Assembly: GCF_025725685.1 (NCBI RefSeq)
Contig: NZ_CP107008.1
Span: 1,550,001-1,614,000, forward strand
DNA length: 64,000 nt
Source: Halomonas sp. M4R1S46
GTDB lineage: Bacteria; Pseudomonadota; Gammaproteobacteria; Pseudomonadales; Halomonadaceae
Reading direction: 5' to 3'
Part shown: positions 54,077-63,786 of the stretch, one piece after another
Layout: each line of letters starts with the position of its first letter
Numbering within the stretch: position 1 is the stretch's first letter
Program-made: the position numbers and the translations under genes
The notes under the pieces: generated by a model
Database searches by the model: none
The model's input: only the letters and a program-made list of their open reading frames with translations
Told to the model about the DNA's origin: nothing

Positions 54077-54811
54077 TCAGGCGTCGTCCAGCCCGTCCTC
54101 CAGCGAGCTCAGCAGGCCCCGCAGCAGCGAGAGTTCCTTGCGCGAGGGCCGGGCGCGGGCGAACAGCGCCTGGAGCTGTTCCTCGGTGCGGGCATGGGGC
54201 TGGGTGATAAAGCCGCTGGTGTGCATCACCCTGGCGAGATGTTCATGGAAATGCCCCAGTTGTTCCCGGGTGGGCTGGCGGTCATGGGACGGGCGGGGCG
54301 CCCGGAAGTCGCTGTCCGGGCGCTGTCGCCAGGCCCGAAACACCTCGTAGGCCAGGACCTGCACGGCCTGGGAGAGGTTGAGGACGCCGTAGTCGGGGTT
54401 GGCGGGAATGCTCACCTGATGGCTGCAGTGGCGGATCTCGTCGTTGGTCAGGCCGAAGCGTTCGCGACCGAACACCAGGGCCACCGGATCGTCGGCGGCG
54501 TTGGCCATCAGGGCATCGGCCATGTCCGCGGGCTCATCGAAGTGGGGCAGCGGCAGGTTGCGCAGGCGGGCGCTGGCGCCCACGACCTGCACGCAGTCGC
54601 CGATGGCCTCCGCCAGCGAGCCCACCACCCGGGCGTTGTCGACGACGTCCTCGGCGCCGGCGGCGAGTCGCGCTGCCTCGGGGTCGGGGAAGCAGCGGGG
54701 GGTGACCAGCACCAGGTTCTCGAGGCCCATGGTCTTCATGGCACGGGCCGAGGCGCCGATATTGCCGGGGTGGTAGGTCTGGACGAGGACGATGCGGATA
54801 TTGGACAGCAT
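54077..54811 (-). CDS. trmJ: tRNA (cytidine/uridine-2'-O-)-methyltransferase TrmJ
   Basis: 244 residues. SpoU-class trefoil-knot fold: IRIVLVQTYHPGNIGASARA, MGLENLVLVTPRCFPDPEA, VALVFGRERFGLTNDEIRHC and VSIPANPDYGVLNLSQAVQV. The C-terminal helical extension (about 165-244) is characteristic of TrmJ against other SpoU enzymes. Methylates the ribose of nucleotide 32 in tRNA anticodon loops with SAM. Usually located near the iscR operon or suhB, which are not in this window. Confidence 0.92.
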   Translation of the reverse strand: MLSNIRIVLVQTYHPGNIGASARAMKTMGLENLVLVTPRCFPDPEAARLAAGAEDVVDNARVVGSLAEAIGDCVQVVGASARLRNLPLPHFDEPADMADALMANAADDPVALVFGRERFGLTNDEIRHCSHQVSIPANPDYGVLNLSQAVQVLAYEVFRAWRQRPDSDFRAPRPSHDRQPTREQLGHFHEHLARVMHTSGFITQPHARTEEQLQALFARARPSRKELSLLRGLLSSLEDGLDDA

Positions 54812-54963
54812 GAGTCGGCTCTATGCGAGATGAGGGCGTCGTATATCAGGCAGGAGGTAGTGCGAATTGCCGATAGCTTGAAGAGCGTCGCTACGCGCCT
54901 GGAAGCTAGAAGCTTGAAGAAAGGCTATTGGCACCGGTGCTGGCGTTCGTAAGCTATTGTCCC

Positions 54964-55002
54964 GCTTCCAGCTTCCAGCTTCCAGCTTCCAGCTTCCAGC
55001 TT
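54964..55002. repeat. Heptanucleotide tandem repeat GCTTCCA x 5.6
   Basis: Five exact GCTTCCA units and a partial sixth (GCTT), between trmJ and groEL. A related inverted piece TGGAAGC-TAGAAGC-TTGAAG lies at 54900-54918, so the region can also fold back. Copy number may vary by slippage. No gene overlaps it. Confidence 0.85.
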
Positions 55003-55015
55003 AAGGCTTATAGCT

Positions 55016-55048
55016 AAAAAGACCCCCGCCGGTCACCCGGCGGGGGTC
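55016..55048 (-). terminator. Rho-independent terminator of groESL
   Basis: Perfect 12-bp stem GACCCCCGCCGG / CCGGCGGGGGTC with TCAC loop, and TTTTTA following in the minus direction, 34 bases after the groEL stop. Confidence 0.85.
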
Positions 55049-55081
55049 TCGATCAGGCTGGGCCTGGGGGTTGGGGTCGGC

Positions 55082-56728
<1,647 letters not shown>

Positions 56729-56790
56729 TTTCGTATGCTTCCTGTGAGTTCGTGAACGTCAGTATCGAGCGATTACTAGCGGGGCGTGGC

Positions 56791-57084
56791 TCAGCCCTCG
56801 ACGACTGCCAGGATGTCGGACTCGCTCATGATCAGCACTTCCTCGCCCTCGATCTTCTGCTTCTCGACGCCGAAGCCATCCTTGAAGATCACGGTGTCGC
56901 CGACCTTGACGTCGAGCGGGCGCACGTCGCCGCTGTCCAGAATCCGGCCGTTACCGACGGCGAGGACCTCGCCACGAGTCGGCTTTTCCTGGGCACTGCC
57001 CGGGAGCACGATGCCGCCTGCGGTCTTCTGCTCTTCTTCAACGCGACGGATGACGACGCGATCGTGCAAGGGACGGATGTTCAT
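56791..57084 (-). CDS. groES: Co-chaperonin GroES
   Basis: 97 residues, complete: MNIRPLHDRVVIRRVEEEQK, mobile loop TAGGIVLPGSAQEKPTRG, VGDTVIFKDGFGVEKQKIEG and EEVLIMSESDILAVV. Caps the GroEL ring. First gene of the operon; a sigma-32-type promoter lies ~150 bp upstream. Confidence 0.99.
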   Translation of the reverse strand: MNIRPLHDRVVIRRVEEEQKTAGGIVLPGSAQEKPTRGEVLAVGNGRILDSGDVRPLDVKVGDTVIFKDGFGVEKQKIEGEEVLIMSESDILAVVEG

Positions 57085-57236
57085 TGCTCACGTTCTCCTG
57101 ATGGTTTGCTGTGCCGGGGCGTCGCTGCCTCGGCGGTTTTCATCATCATCCCGCAGCGGGCTGCGGGGTGAAGGCGTCTCCGCCTTCCGTGGGGATGGCC
57201 TCGGCAGGGCCGGGGCCGAAGCTCGTTGCTGACGGT

Positions 57237-57265
57237 TAAGTGGGGCTGCTGTCAGGGCTTTCAAG
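57237..57265 (-). promoter_or_regulatory. Sigma-32 (RpoH) heat-shock promoter of groESL
   Basis: Minus strand shows CTTGAAA (57265-57259), 13 bases, then CCCCACTTA (57245-57237). This matches the RpoH consensus CTTGAA-N13/14-CCCCAT-T almost exactly. It leaves a ~150-nt 5' leader before the groES ATG. No CIRCE palindrome was seen, so control is by sigma-32 rather than HrcA. Confidence 0.85.
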
Positions 57266-57290
57266 GCCCCGGCGAAAATTTTTTCTCTCG

Positions 57291-57809
57291 TCAGCCGCGG
57301 CGCTCGTCGTGTCCGATGAAGTCGCCCTCCAGGGGTTCGCCCCGGCTATCGGTATGGGCTTCCCGTGTGGTGTCGCCGCGCGGCGCGTCGGCTTGCTGCC
57401 AGTCGGCGTCGCTGCCCTGACGGGGGCGGTAGCCGCCGGCATGGACATGCACGCCCCGCATGCGCAGGCCGACCCGGCCGAGCAGCTTGCCCAGCAGGCG
57501 GCGCGCATCGGGGATCAGGCACATGAAGCCCAGGGTGTCGGAGAGAAAGCCGGGGGCCATGAGCAGGGCGCCGCCGAAGATCAGCGCCGCCCCGGTGAGC
57601 AGTTCGCCGGAGGGGACCTCGCCCCGGGCCATGCGCTCCTGGGCCCGGGCGAAGGTGGCCACCCCTTCGCGGCGGATCAGGTGCAGGCCGATGAAGCCGG
57701 TGCCCAGCACCAGGGCGAGGGTCGTCAGCAGGCCGATCTGGCTGCCGACGGAAAACAGGAGCACGAAATCGAGCAGGGCAAAGACGGTGAAGATGAGAAG
57801 GAAAGGCAT
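57291..57809 (-). CDS. fxsA: FxsA family membrane protein
   Basis: 172 residues. MPFLLIFTVFALLDFVLLFS and IGLLTTLALVLGTGFIGLHL are the first two helices; GELLTGAALIFGGALLMAPG, FLSDTLGFMCLIPDARRLLG the conserved second half. C-terminal ~45 residues are polar and Arg/Asp-rich. FxsA limits exclusion of phage T7 in E. coli when overproduced; its normal role is unclear. Located just upstream of groESL on the same strand, as in many gammaproteobacteria. Confidence 0.9.
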   Translation of the reverse strand: MPFLLIFTVFALLDFVLLFSVGSQIGLLTTLALVLGTGFIGLHLIRREGVATFARAQERMARGEVPSGELLTGAALIFGGALLMAPGFLSDTLGFMCLIPDARRLLGKLLGRVGLRMRGVHVHAGGYRPRQGSDADWQQADAPRGDTTREAHTDSRGEPLEGDFIGHDERRG

Positions 57810-57942
57810 GATGACTCCGCTAGGTCGAATGCCGAAGACATGGGGGCGGGCCAGGGAAAATCAAGCGACCCCGCGTCGGCCGGGAACTGCGCCCAAGGGA
57901 GGATACTGCGTCGCGATAGAAAGCGCAGGCTGTCAGTGTCGC

Positions 57943-57993
57943 CATGACGGGCATACGACGGCGACGCGCCGTCGCCGCCGTATGCCCGTCATG
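57943..57993. repeat. Long near-perfect inverted repeat (24-bp arms)
   Basis: Arms at 57943-57966 and 57970-57993 pair at 23 of 24 positions around a 3-nt loop. The right arm runs straight into the coding sequence of the SDR remnant (its last codons read PYARHD in that frame), so the left arm looks like an inverted copy of gene sequence. No T-run; a fold-back duplication is likelier than a terminator. Confidence 0.8.
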
Positions 57994-58200
57994 ACATTCG
58001 CGTGGGCGCGGTGGCGCCCGGCTTCATCGAGACGCAAATGACGGCCTCGATGCGCGATGACATGCTGGATGCCCCTCAAGCGCCTGGGTCAGCCCCAGGA
58101 CAGCGCCGAGAGCGTGGCCTTCATCGTCGAGAGTGACTACTTGACCGGGCGGGTGATCGAGTGTGACGGAGCTTGCGGCTCTGAGCGAGGTCGGCCCTGA
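57993..58200 (+). pseudogene. C-terminal remnant of a short-chain dehydrogenase/3-oxoacyl-ACP reductase-like gene
   Basis: Plus strand reads DIRVGAVAPGFIETQMTAS, MRDDMLDA, then after a frameshift MPLKRLGQPQDSAESVAFIV, ESDYLTGRVIECDGACGSE. VAPGFIETxM and LTGRVIxxDGG are the usual ends of FabG/SDR proteins. The N-terminal cofactor domain and the YxxxK site are missing, and about 10 residues around the shift appear lost. The left boundary coincides with the inverted repeat. The rest of 57810-58245 has no gene. Confidence 0.72.
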
Positions 58201-58245
58201 TTCGGGGGAGACGGCCACCGGGGCGCGGTCCGGTGGCCGGAGGGA

Positions 58246-58524
58246 CTAGAAGCTCACCTGGTCGGCGAGGGCATTGACGGTGGTCTCGCCGATGCCATCG
58301 ACCCGGGTCAGCTCCTCGGCCGAGCCGAAGTCGCCGTTGGTCTCGCGCTCCTCGACGATGGCGGCGGCCTTGACTTCGCCGATCCCGGGTAGCTCGGCGA
58401 GCAGGGCGGCATCGGCGGTGTTGACGTTCACCGGCGCCATCTCCTGCGCCAGGGCGGGGGCGGCCAGGCCCAGCAGCAGGATCAGGCCGAGGAGGGCGAG
58501 ACGTTCCTTGAGCATGCGTGGCAT
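58246..58524 (-). CDS. Secreted ComEA-like helix-hairpin-helix protein
   Basis: 92 residues. Signal peptide ERLALLGLILLLGLAAPALA; mature part VNVNTADAALLAELPGIGEV, AAAIVEERETNGDFGSAEEL and TRVDGIGETTVNALADQVSF. This is the double HhH DNA-binding domain of ComEA, with the two G-I-G hairpins. Periplasmic form without the anchor-linker of Gram-positive ComEA, as in Vibrio and other gammaproteobacteria, where it pulls DNA across the outer membrane in transformation. Lone gene. Confidence 0.88.
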   Translation of the reverse strand: MPRMLKERLALLGLILLLGLAAPALAQEMAPVNVNTADAALLAELPGIGEVKAAAIVEERETNGDFGSAEELTRVDGIGETTVNALADQVSF

Positions 58525-58733
58525 ACCGATCTCCTTGTGTCGGTGGAGGGGGGTTACGAGCAGGCGAGCTGCCTGTCTTCAAAGCTAGTGCCGCCAGCCG
58601 GTGGCGAAGGTCAGAGATTCCCGCCAGTGGCTGTCAGGGAAGGGCGACATCGCGGAGACGACATCCACCACATGCGGTGTCGGGCATGGCTGATATACTG
58701 CCCCGGACCACTCACCTCGCCAGGAGCCCGCCC

Positions 58734-59435
58734 GTGTCCACTGCGTCACCCCTGATCATCGCCCTCGACTACACCTCCCTGGATGCCGCCCTGTGCATGG
58801 CCGATCGGCTGGACCCGGCCCGCTGCCGCCTGAAGGTGGGCAAGGAGCTGTTCACCCGCAGCGGACCGGACGTGCTCGAGGCGCTGCATGGGCGCGGCTT
58901 CGAGGTCTTCCTGGATCTCAAGTTCCACGACATTCCCAATACCGTGGCCGGGGCGGTGCAGGCGGCCGCCGAGCAGGGCGTGTGGATGGTCAACGTGCAT
59001 GCCGGCGGCGGCCGGCGGATGATGGAGGCCGCCCGGGCGCGCCTGGAGCAACACGCCCTGAGCACCCACCTGATCGCGGTGACGGTGCTGACCAGCATGG
59101 AGGCCGGGGACCTGGCCGAGGTCGGGGTGTCGGCGACGCCCGCCGAGCAGGTCGAGCGCCTGGCGGTGCTGGCCCGGGACAGCGGCATGCACGGCGTGGT
59201 GTGCTCGGCCCGGGAGGCCGAGCGGCTGCGTGTGCTGTGCGGCGACCGCTTCCTCAAGGTGACCCCGGGCATCCGGCCGGCCACCGCCGACGCCGGCGAT
59301 CAGCGGCGCATCATGACGCCTGCCGCGGCCATGGCCGCCGGCAGCACCCACCTGGTGGTGGGGCGGCCGGTGACCCAGGCCGATGATCCCATGGCCGCCC
59401 TGGCCGCCATCGAGAGCGAGCTCGACGCCCGCTGA
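58734..59435 (+). CDS. pyrF: Orotidine 5'-phosphate decarboxylase
   Basis: 233 residues from a GTG at 58734 (GGAG seven bases upstream). TIM-barrel OMPDC: LIIALDYTSLDAALCMADRL, KVGKELFTRSGPDVLEAL, FLDLKFHDIPNTVAGAV (catalytic D-x-K-x-x-D-I with Lys), VTVLTSMEAGDLAEVGV, KVTPGIRPATADAGDQRRIM, GSTHLVVGRPVTQADDP. Last step of UMP synthesis. Ends 4 bp before the convergent lapB stop, unlike the usual lapB-pyrF co-directional order. Confidence 0.97.
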   Translation: MSTASPLIIALDYTSLDAALCMADRLDPARCRLKVGKELFTRSGPDVLEALHGRGFEVFLDLKFHDIPNTVAGAVQAAAEQGVWMVNVHAGGGRRMMEAARARLEQHALSTHLIAVTVLTSMEAGDLAEVGVSATPAEQVERLAVLARDSGMHGVVCSAREAERLRVLCGDRFLKVTPGIRPATADAGDQRRIMTPAAAMAAGSTHLVVGRPVTQADDPMAALAAIESELDAR

Positions 59436-59439
59436 GCGG

Positions 59440-60624
59440 CTATTCGCCCTCGATGCCGGTGATCGGCTTGGTGGTGCCCCAGCTGCGGCAGCGGGGGCAC
59501 TGCCAGTGGAGGTGCTCGCCGCTGAAGCCGCAACGGCGGCAGCGGTGGCGGGGCAGGGATTGCAGCAGGGTGTGGGTGTGGTGCTGCAGCAGCTCGATGC
59601 GCTCGTCCTCGCTGCCGGGAGCCTCCCGCAGGTAGAGGCGGATCAGGTAGTCCACCGCGCCCAGGCTCGGCTCCCGGTTGAGCTGGCGGGCGACCAGCGC
59701 ATGGGCCGCGCGGGCGTCGCCATGATGCCGGCGCAGGGTCTCGGCCAGCAGGATGATCACGCTGGTGTAGGGGGCCGTCTCGAGCAGTTCCTGGAGGTAC
59801 TGGATCAGGCCAACCTCGTCATCCAGCAGCCGGTAGGCGCGACTCAGCGGCTCGAGCATGCTGGGAATGAAGGTCTTGTCCTGGTCGGGGATGCGCTTGA
59901 GCAGGCGGATGGCCTGGCGGTACTGGCCGGTATCGAGGGCCATCTCGGCGAGCAGCAGGTTGGCCCGCACGCAGCGGGCATCGGTGGCCAGCGACTGCTT
60001 GAGATGGCGCCGGGCCAGTACCGGGCTGGCCGACCGGCGCTCCTGGTCGGCCAGCTCGCACAGCCAGTGGGCCGCGGCGCGCCGGATGTCGTCGTGCTGC
60101 CGCACCAGATGGGGCAGGGCCACGTCCAGGGCCGCCTGCCATTCGCCTTCCCGCTCGAGCAGGTCGACCAACAGGCGCTTGGCCGACTGGCGCAGCTCGT
60201 CGTCCTGGCCTTCCCTGACCAGCCCCTGGAGCAGGCGTTCGGCCCGATCGAGCAGGCCCAGGTGGAGGAAGTCCCGGGAGAGCTCCAGTTGGACCCGTTC
60301 CCCCTGATCGCCGGAGAGGGTGGGGCGGGCCAGGAGGTTCTGATGGATCTTCACCGCGCGGTCGGCCTCGCCGCGGGTGCGGAAGAGGTTGCCCAGAGCG
60401 ATGTGGGTCTCGATGGTATCGCTGTTGACCTCCAGGGCGCCGACGAAGGTCTCGATGGCGCGGTCCTGCTGGTCATTGAGCAGGTAGTTGAGGCCCACGA
60501 AGTAGTCGCGGGCCAGGCCGGGCGAGGTGGCGGGGGTGCCAGGGCCTCGGCGTTCGCGGCGGCCCAGCCACCAACCGATGGCGACCGCTGCCAACAACAG
60601 GGCCAGCAGCAGAACATCGGGCAT
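59440..60624 (-). CDS. lapB: LPS assembly protein LapB (YciM)
   Basis: 394 residues. Single N-terminal anchor (MPDVLLLALLLAAVAIGWWL), then nine or so TPR repeats (e.g. YFVGLNYLLNDQQDRAIETF, IETHIALGNLFRTRGEADRA), and a C-terminal rubredoxin-like zinc site HRCRRCGFSGEHLHWQCPRC. Works with FtsH to regulate LpxC and balance LPS synthesis at the inner membrane. Directly follows lapA (stop and start adjacent). Confidence 0.95.
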   Translation of the reverse strand: MPDVLLLALLLAAVAIGWWLGRRERRGPGTPATSPGLARDYFVGLNYLLNDQQDRAIETFVGALEVNSDTIETHIALGNLFRTRGEADRAVKIHQNLLARPTLSGDQGERVQLELSRDFLHLGLLDRAERLLQGLVREGQDDELRQSAKRLLVDLLEREGEWQAALDVALPHLVRQHDDIRRAAAHWLCELADQERRSASPVLARRHLKQSLATDARCVRANLLLAEMALDTGQYRQAIRLLKRIPDQDKTFIPSMLEPLSRAYRLLDDEVGLIQYLQELLETAPYTSVIILLAETLRRHHGDARAAHALVARQLNREPSLGAVDYLIRLYLREAPGSEDERIELLQHHTHTLLQSLPRHRCRRCGFSGEHLHWQCPRCRSWGTTKPITGIEGE

Positions 60625-60930
60625 TCAGGGGAGTTCCTTCATCTCCTGGATACGCAGCTTGTCGAGTTCCTTGCGCTGCTGCTGGTTGTGGCGCTGGGCG
60701 CGGGTCAGCAGGGTGCGCAGGCGCAGGTAGACGCCGCTCATGGCGAGCATGCCCAGGAAGACGCCCACGGCCAGGGAAGCCAGTAGCCAGACGGAGAGCG
60801 AGGCCGCCGGCAACTCGATCCAGATCAGGTTGAGGGGCAGGGCCTGCTGGTTGTTGACGGCAAACAGGATGCCGATCAGCAGCACCGCCAGCAGGATGAT
60901 GGCCATGATCAGGCCTTTAAGCCAACGCAT
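60625..60930 (-). CDS. lapA: LapA family membrane protein (YciS, DUF1049)
   Basis: 101 residues. Two membrane helices (LIMAIILLAVLLIGILFAVN and LSVWLLASLAVGVFLGMLAM) joined by a short loop that ends in PAAS, then a charged coiled tail (LRTLLTRAQRHNQQQRKELD). LapA is a partner of LapB. Position between ihfB and lapB is conserved in gammaproteobacteria. Confidence 0.92.
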   Translation of the reverse strand: MRWLKGLIMAIILLAVLLIGILFAVNNQQALPLNLIWIELPAASLSVWLLASLAVGVFLGMLAMSGVYLRLRTLLTRAQRHNQQQRKELDKLRIQEMKELP

Positions 60931-60979
60931 GTGCTTGTTCCCATGTCGAGTTGAGGAGAGAGTGGGGCGAGGCCGCTCG

Positions 60980-61276
60980 TCAGTAGCCGAGCGCGCGGCT
61001 GGCGTCTACCTGTTCGCGCAGCTCCTTGCCGGGCTTGAAGTGTGGCACGAACTTGCCGTCCAGTGCGACCGGTTCGCCGGTCTTGGGATTGCGCCCGACG
61101 CGCGGCTCCCGGTAGTGCAGCGAGAAGCTGCCGAAGCCGCGAATCTCCACGCGGCCGCCTTCCGACAGGGTATCGGTGATGTCGTCGAGGATCAGGCGCA
61201 CGGCGGCCTCGACTTCCTTGACCGACAGCTCCGGCTGTCGCATGGCAATCTGCTCGATCAGTTCGGACTTGGTCAT
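60980..61276 (-). CDS. ihfB: Integration host factor subunit beta
   Basis: 98 residues: MTKSELIEQIAMRQPELSVK, VEIRGFGSFSLHYREPRVGR, NPKTGEPVALDGKFVPHFKP, GKELREQV. The DNA-intercalating Pro lies in the arm GRNPKTGEP. Forms the IHF heterodimer that bends DNA. rpsA, the usual upstream neighbour, is absent; sdhE is divergent instead. Confidence 0.97.
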   Translation of the reverse strand: MTKSELIEQIAMRQPELSVKEVEAAVRLILDDITDTLSEGGRVEIRGFGSFSLHYREPRVGRNPKTGEPVALDGKFVPHFKPGKELREQVDASRALGY

Positions 61277-61478
61277 CGGTTCTCTCCGTGCGGTCCTGCC
61301 TGGGTCGGCGTGCTACCGAGGGCGATGGTTTTCTCCAAAGCATACTGTGCAACTCTCGATAAAACAACGCTCTACGACCTTTGCCCCAGGTGGGGAGGCG
61401 AAGCGGTCGGCGGGCTGCCTGCGTCGCGGAGGCTCGGGTATACTGTCGCCACATTCACCCAATCCGACGAGGCCGACC

Positions 61479-61772
61479 TTGAACGACGATTCGTCTGCCG
61501 GCGCCGCCCTGCGCAAGCGCCTCTACTGGCATTCCCGTCGCGGCATGTGGGAGCTCGACCTGCTGCTGATTCCCTTCCTCGAACAGCGTTATGACGACCT
61601 GGACGAGAGCGACCAGGCCGCCTATCGCGACCTCATCACCGAGGAGGACCAGGACCTCTTCGCCTGGCTGATGCGCCGCGAGTGGCCGGAGGAGCCCTCC
61701 CGGCGACGCATCGTCAAGATGATCGTCGAACATGCCGAAACCACCGACAACGATCACTATCGCACCCTCTAG
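61479..61772 (+). CDS. sdhE: FAD assembly factor SdhE
   Basis: 97 residues from a TTG at 61479 (GAGG 6 nt upstream); no ATG/GTG fits. Conserved motif YWHSRRGMWELDLLLIPFLE contains the RGxxE needed to promote covalent flavinylation of succinate dehydrogenase. Then TEEDQDLFAWLMRREWPEE. Overlaps the next gene by 41 nt, which implies coupled translation. Confidence 0.93.
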   Translation: MNDDSSAGAALRKRLYWHSRRGMWELDLLLIPFLEQRYDDLDESDQAAYRDLITEEDQDLFAWLMRREWPEEPSRRRIVKMIVEHAETTDNDHYRTL

Positions 61773-62130
61773 GCTGGCACTGCTCGCCCATGGCCTGCCG
61801 GCCCTGGGCGTGGTCGCGCTGCTGACCCACCAGGCGCCGTCCTGGGTGGCGGTGTCGGCGGCGCTGGTGATGGGCGCCGTGCTGTGGGACATCGCGCGGC
61901 GTCGTCCGGCCGGGGCGCTGCGGGTCACGCCCCGCCCGTCGGCGGCTCCGGACTGGGCCTGGCGTCCCCGTGGCACGAGCGACTGGCAGGCGGCGCGGCT
62001 GGACTGCGACTACCTGGGGCCCTGGCTGGTGGGACTGCGCCTCGACGGCCGCCGGCTCTGGGTCTGGCCCGACAGCAGCGATGCGGCTTCCCGGCGCATC
62101 CTGCGGCGCTGGCTGGTGTCACTGCCCTGA
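61732..62130 (+). CDS. ygfX: YgfX-like membrane protein (CptA family)
   Basis: 132 residues. Two N-terminal membrane helices (ALLAHGLPALGVVALLTHQA, VAVSAALVMGAVLWDIAR), then a soluble part with DYLGPWLVGLRLDGRRLWVW and RRILRRWLV, matching YgfX, the partner encoded next to sdhE in E. coli (proposed toxin CptA). The 41-nt overlap with sdhE supports the pairing. Function of the pair beyond E. coli is uncertain. Confidence 0.8.
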   Translation: MPKPPTTITIAPSRLALLAHGLPALGVVALLTHQAPSWVAVSAALVMGAVLWDIARRRPAGALRVTPRPSAAPDWAWRPRGTSDWQAARLDCDYLGPWLVGLRLDGRRLWVWPDSSDAASRRILRRWLVSLP

Positions 62131-62157
62131 ACCCGCGGTGCCCTGCGTGTGGGCGTC

Positions 62158-62193
62158 GACGACCGCCCCGGGAGGCACCTCGGGGCGGTCGTC
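62158..62193. terminator. Bidirectional-type hairpin between ygfX and nadB
   Basis: Perfect 13-bp stem GACGACCGCCCCG / CGGGGCGGTCGTC with a 10-nt loop, between the two convergent stops. No T-run on either side. Confidence 0.6.
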
Positions 62194-62205
62194 GCGTGAC
62201 CGGGT

Positions 62206-63786
62206 TCAGGGGCCGGCCAGGTCGCCGAGATGGATCCGCGAGGGGCGGGGCGACGGGTCGCCATGCACGGGACAGTCGGGGTTGAAGTGCAGGCCCCGCG
62301 ACTCCCGGCGGGCCCGAGCGCAGGCCACGGTCAGCCGGGCCAGGCGCAGGGCGTGCCACAGGCTCGCCAGCTCCTCGTCCGGGGCGGCTTCGGGCAGGCG
62401 CGGCGCCAGTCGGGCGGCCAGCTCGGCCAGGGCCTCGGCGGCTTCGTCGAGGCCGGCATCCCGGCGCACGATGGCCACCCGCGCACTCATGATCCGGCGC
62501 ATCTCGTCGCGCAGGGCCGCGATCTCCTCCCGCGGGACCGGTATCCGGCCGGGCTGCCAGGTCGTCAGGGGGGCATCGCCGGCCGGCGGGGCGTGGCGCA
62601 GGCGCCGACCGCAGCTGCGGGCGAAGGCCAGGCATTCCAGCAGCGAGTTGCTGGCCATGCGGTTGGCGCCGTGCAGGCCGGTGCCGGCGACCTCGCCGAT
62701 GGCGTGGAGACGCGGGACGGTGGTGGTGCCTTCCAGGTTGGTGGTGACCCCGCCGCAGCTGTAGTGGGCCGCCGGGACCACCGGGATCGGCGTGCGCGCG
62801 ATATCCAGGCCCCGGGAGGCGCAGTGGGCGTGGATGGTGGGGAAGTGGTGGCGGATCGCCGCCTCGCCGAGGTGACGGATGTCGAGCAGCACGTGATCGG
62901 TGCCGGTACGCTGCATCTCGGCATCGATGGCGCGAGCCACGATGTCGCGGGGCGCCAGCTCGGCGCGGGGGTCCACGCCGGGCATGAAGCGCTCGCCCTC
63001 GCCATTGAGCAGCAGGCCGCCCTCGCCGCGTACCGCCTCGCTGATCAGGAAGGGCGCGCCCTCGGGGTCATAGAGGCAGGTGGGATGGAACTGCTGGAAC
63101 TCGAGGTTCATCAGCTCGGCGCCCAGTTCGGCCGCCATCATCATGCCTTCGCCGCTGGCCGGTCGGGGACTGGTGGTATGCCGGTACAGGCCGCTGGCCC
63201 CGCCGGTGGCCAGCACGGTATCCGCTGCCAGCAGGCGGTGCAGCTGGCCATCCTCGTCGAGGCAGTGCGCGCCGCGGCAGTGACCGGCACTGTCGCCGAT
63301 CAGCCCGATGGCGGTCAGGTCGGTGCGCAGGACGATGGCGGGGTGGGCCTGCACGTGCGCCATCAGGGTCTCGACCACGGCCCGCCCGGTGGCATCGTCG
63401 GCGTGGATGATGCGCCGCGCCCCATGGCCGCCTTCCCGGGTCAGGTGATAGGGGTAGCCGGCTTCGGGGTCGGGGTCCGGGGTGAAGGGCACGCCCAGCG
63501 ACAGCAGCCAGCCGATGGCGGCGGGGCCCTGCTCCACGGTGAAGCGCACCGCGGCCTCGTCGCAGAGGCCGTCGCCGGCCACCAGGGTATCGGCGACATG
63601 GGCCTCGACGTCATCCTGGGGCGAGAGTACCGCGGCGATCCCGCCCTGGGCCCAGCGGCTCGCGCCCTGCTCGTCCCGGGCGGGCTGCAGCAGGGTCACG
63701 CGTCGCCGGTCGGCGACTTCCAGGGCCAACACCAGGCCGGCGATACCGCCGCCGATGATCAGCACCTCATGCTTGCTGTCGGTCAT
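62206..63786 (-). CDS. nadB: L-aspartate oxidase
   Basis: 526 residues from the ATG at 63786 (AAGGA upstream). FAD site: VLIIGGGIAGLVLALEVADR; then GASRWAQGGIAAVLSPQDDV, HADDATGRAVVETLM, LEFQQFHPTCLYDPEGAPFL and AAHYSCGGVTTNLEGTTTVP; C-terminal SNSLLECLAFARSCGRRL. First step of de novo NAD synthesis, making iminoaspartate. Overlaps the upstream partial gene by 20 nt. Confidence 0.97.
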   Translation of the reverse strand: MTDSKHEVLIIGGGIAGLVLALEVADRRRVTLLQPARDEQGASRWAQGGIAAVLSPQDDVEAHVADTLVAGDGLCDEAAVRFTVEQGPAAIGWLLSLGVPFTPDPDPEAGYPYHLTREGGHGARRIIHADDATGRAVVETLMAHVQAHPAIVLRTDLTAIGLIGDSAGHCRGAHCLDEDGQLHRLLAADTVLATGGASGLYRHTTSPRPASGEGMMMAAELGAELMNLEFQQFHPTCLYDPEGAPFLISEAVRGEGGLLLNGEGERFMPGVDPRAELAPRDIVARAIDAEMQRTGTDHVLLDIRHLGEAAIRHHFPTIHAHCASRGLDIARTPIPVVPAAHYSCGGVTTNLEGTTTVPRLHAIGEVAGTGLHGANRMASNSLLECLAFARSCGRRLRHAPPAGDAPLTTWQPGRIPVPREEIAALRDEMRRIMSARVAIVRRDAGLDEAAEALAELAARLAPRLPEAAPDEELASLWHALRLARLTVACARARRESRGLHFNPDCPVHGDPSPRPSRIHLGDLAGP

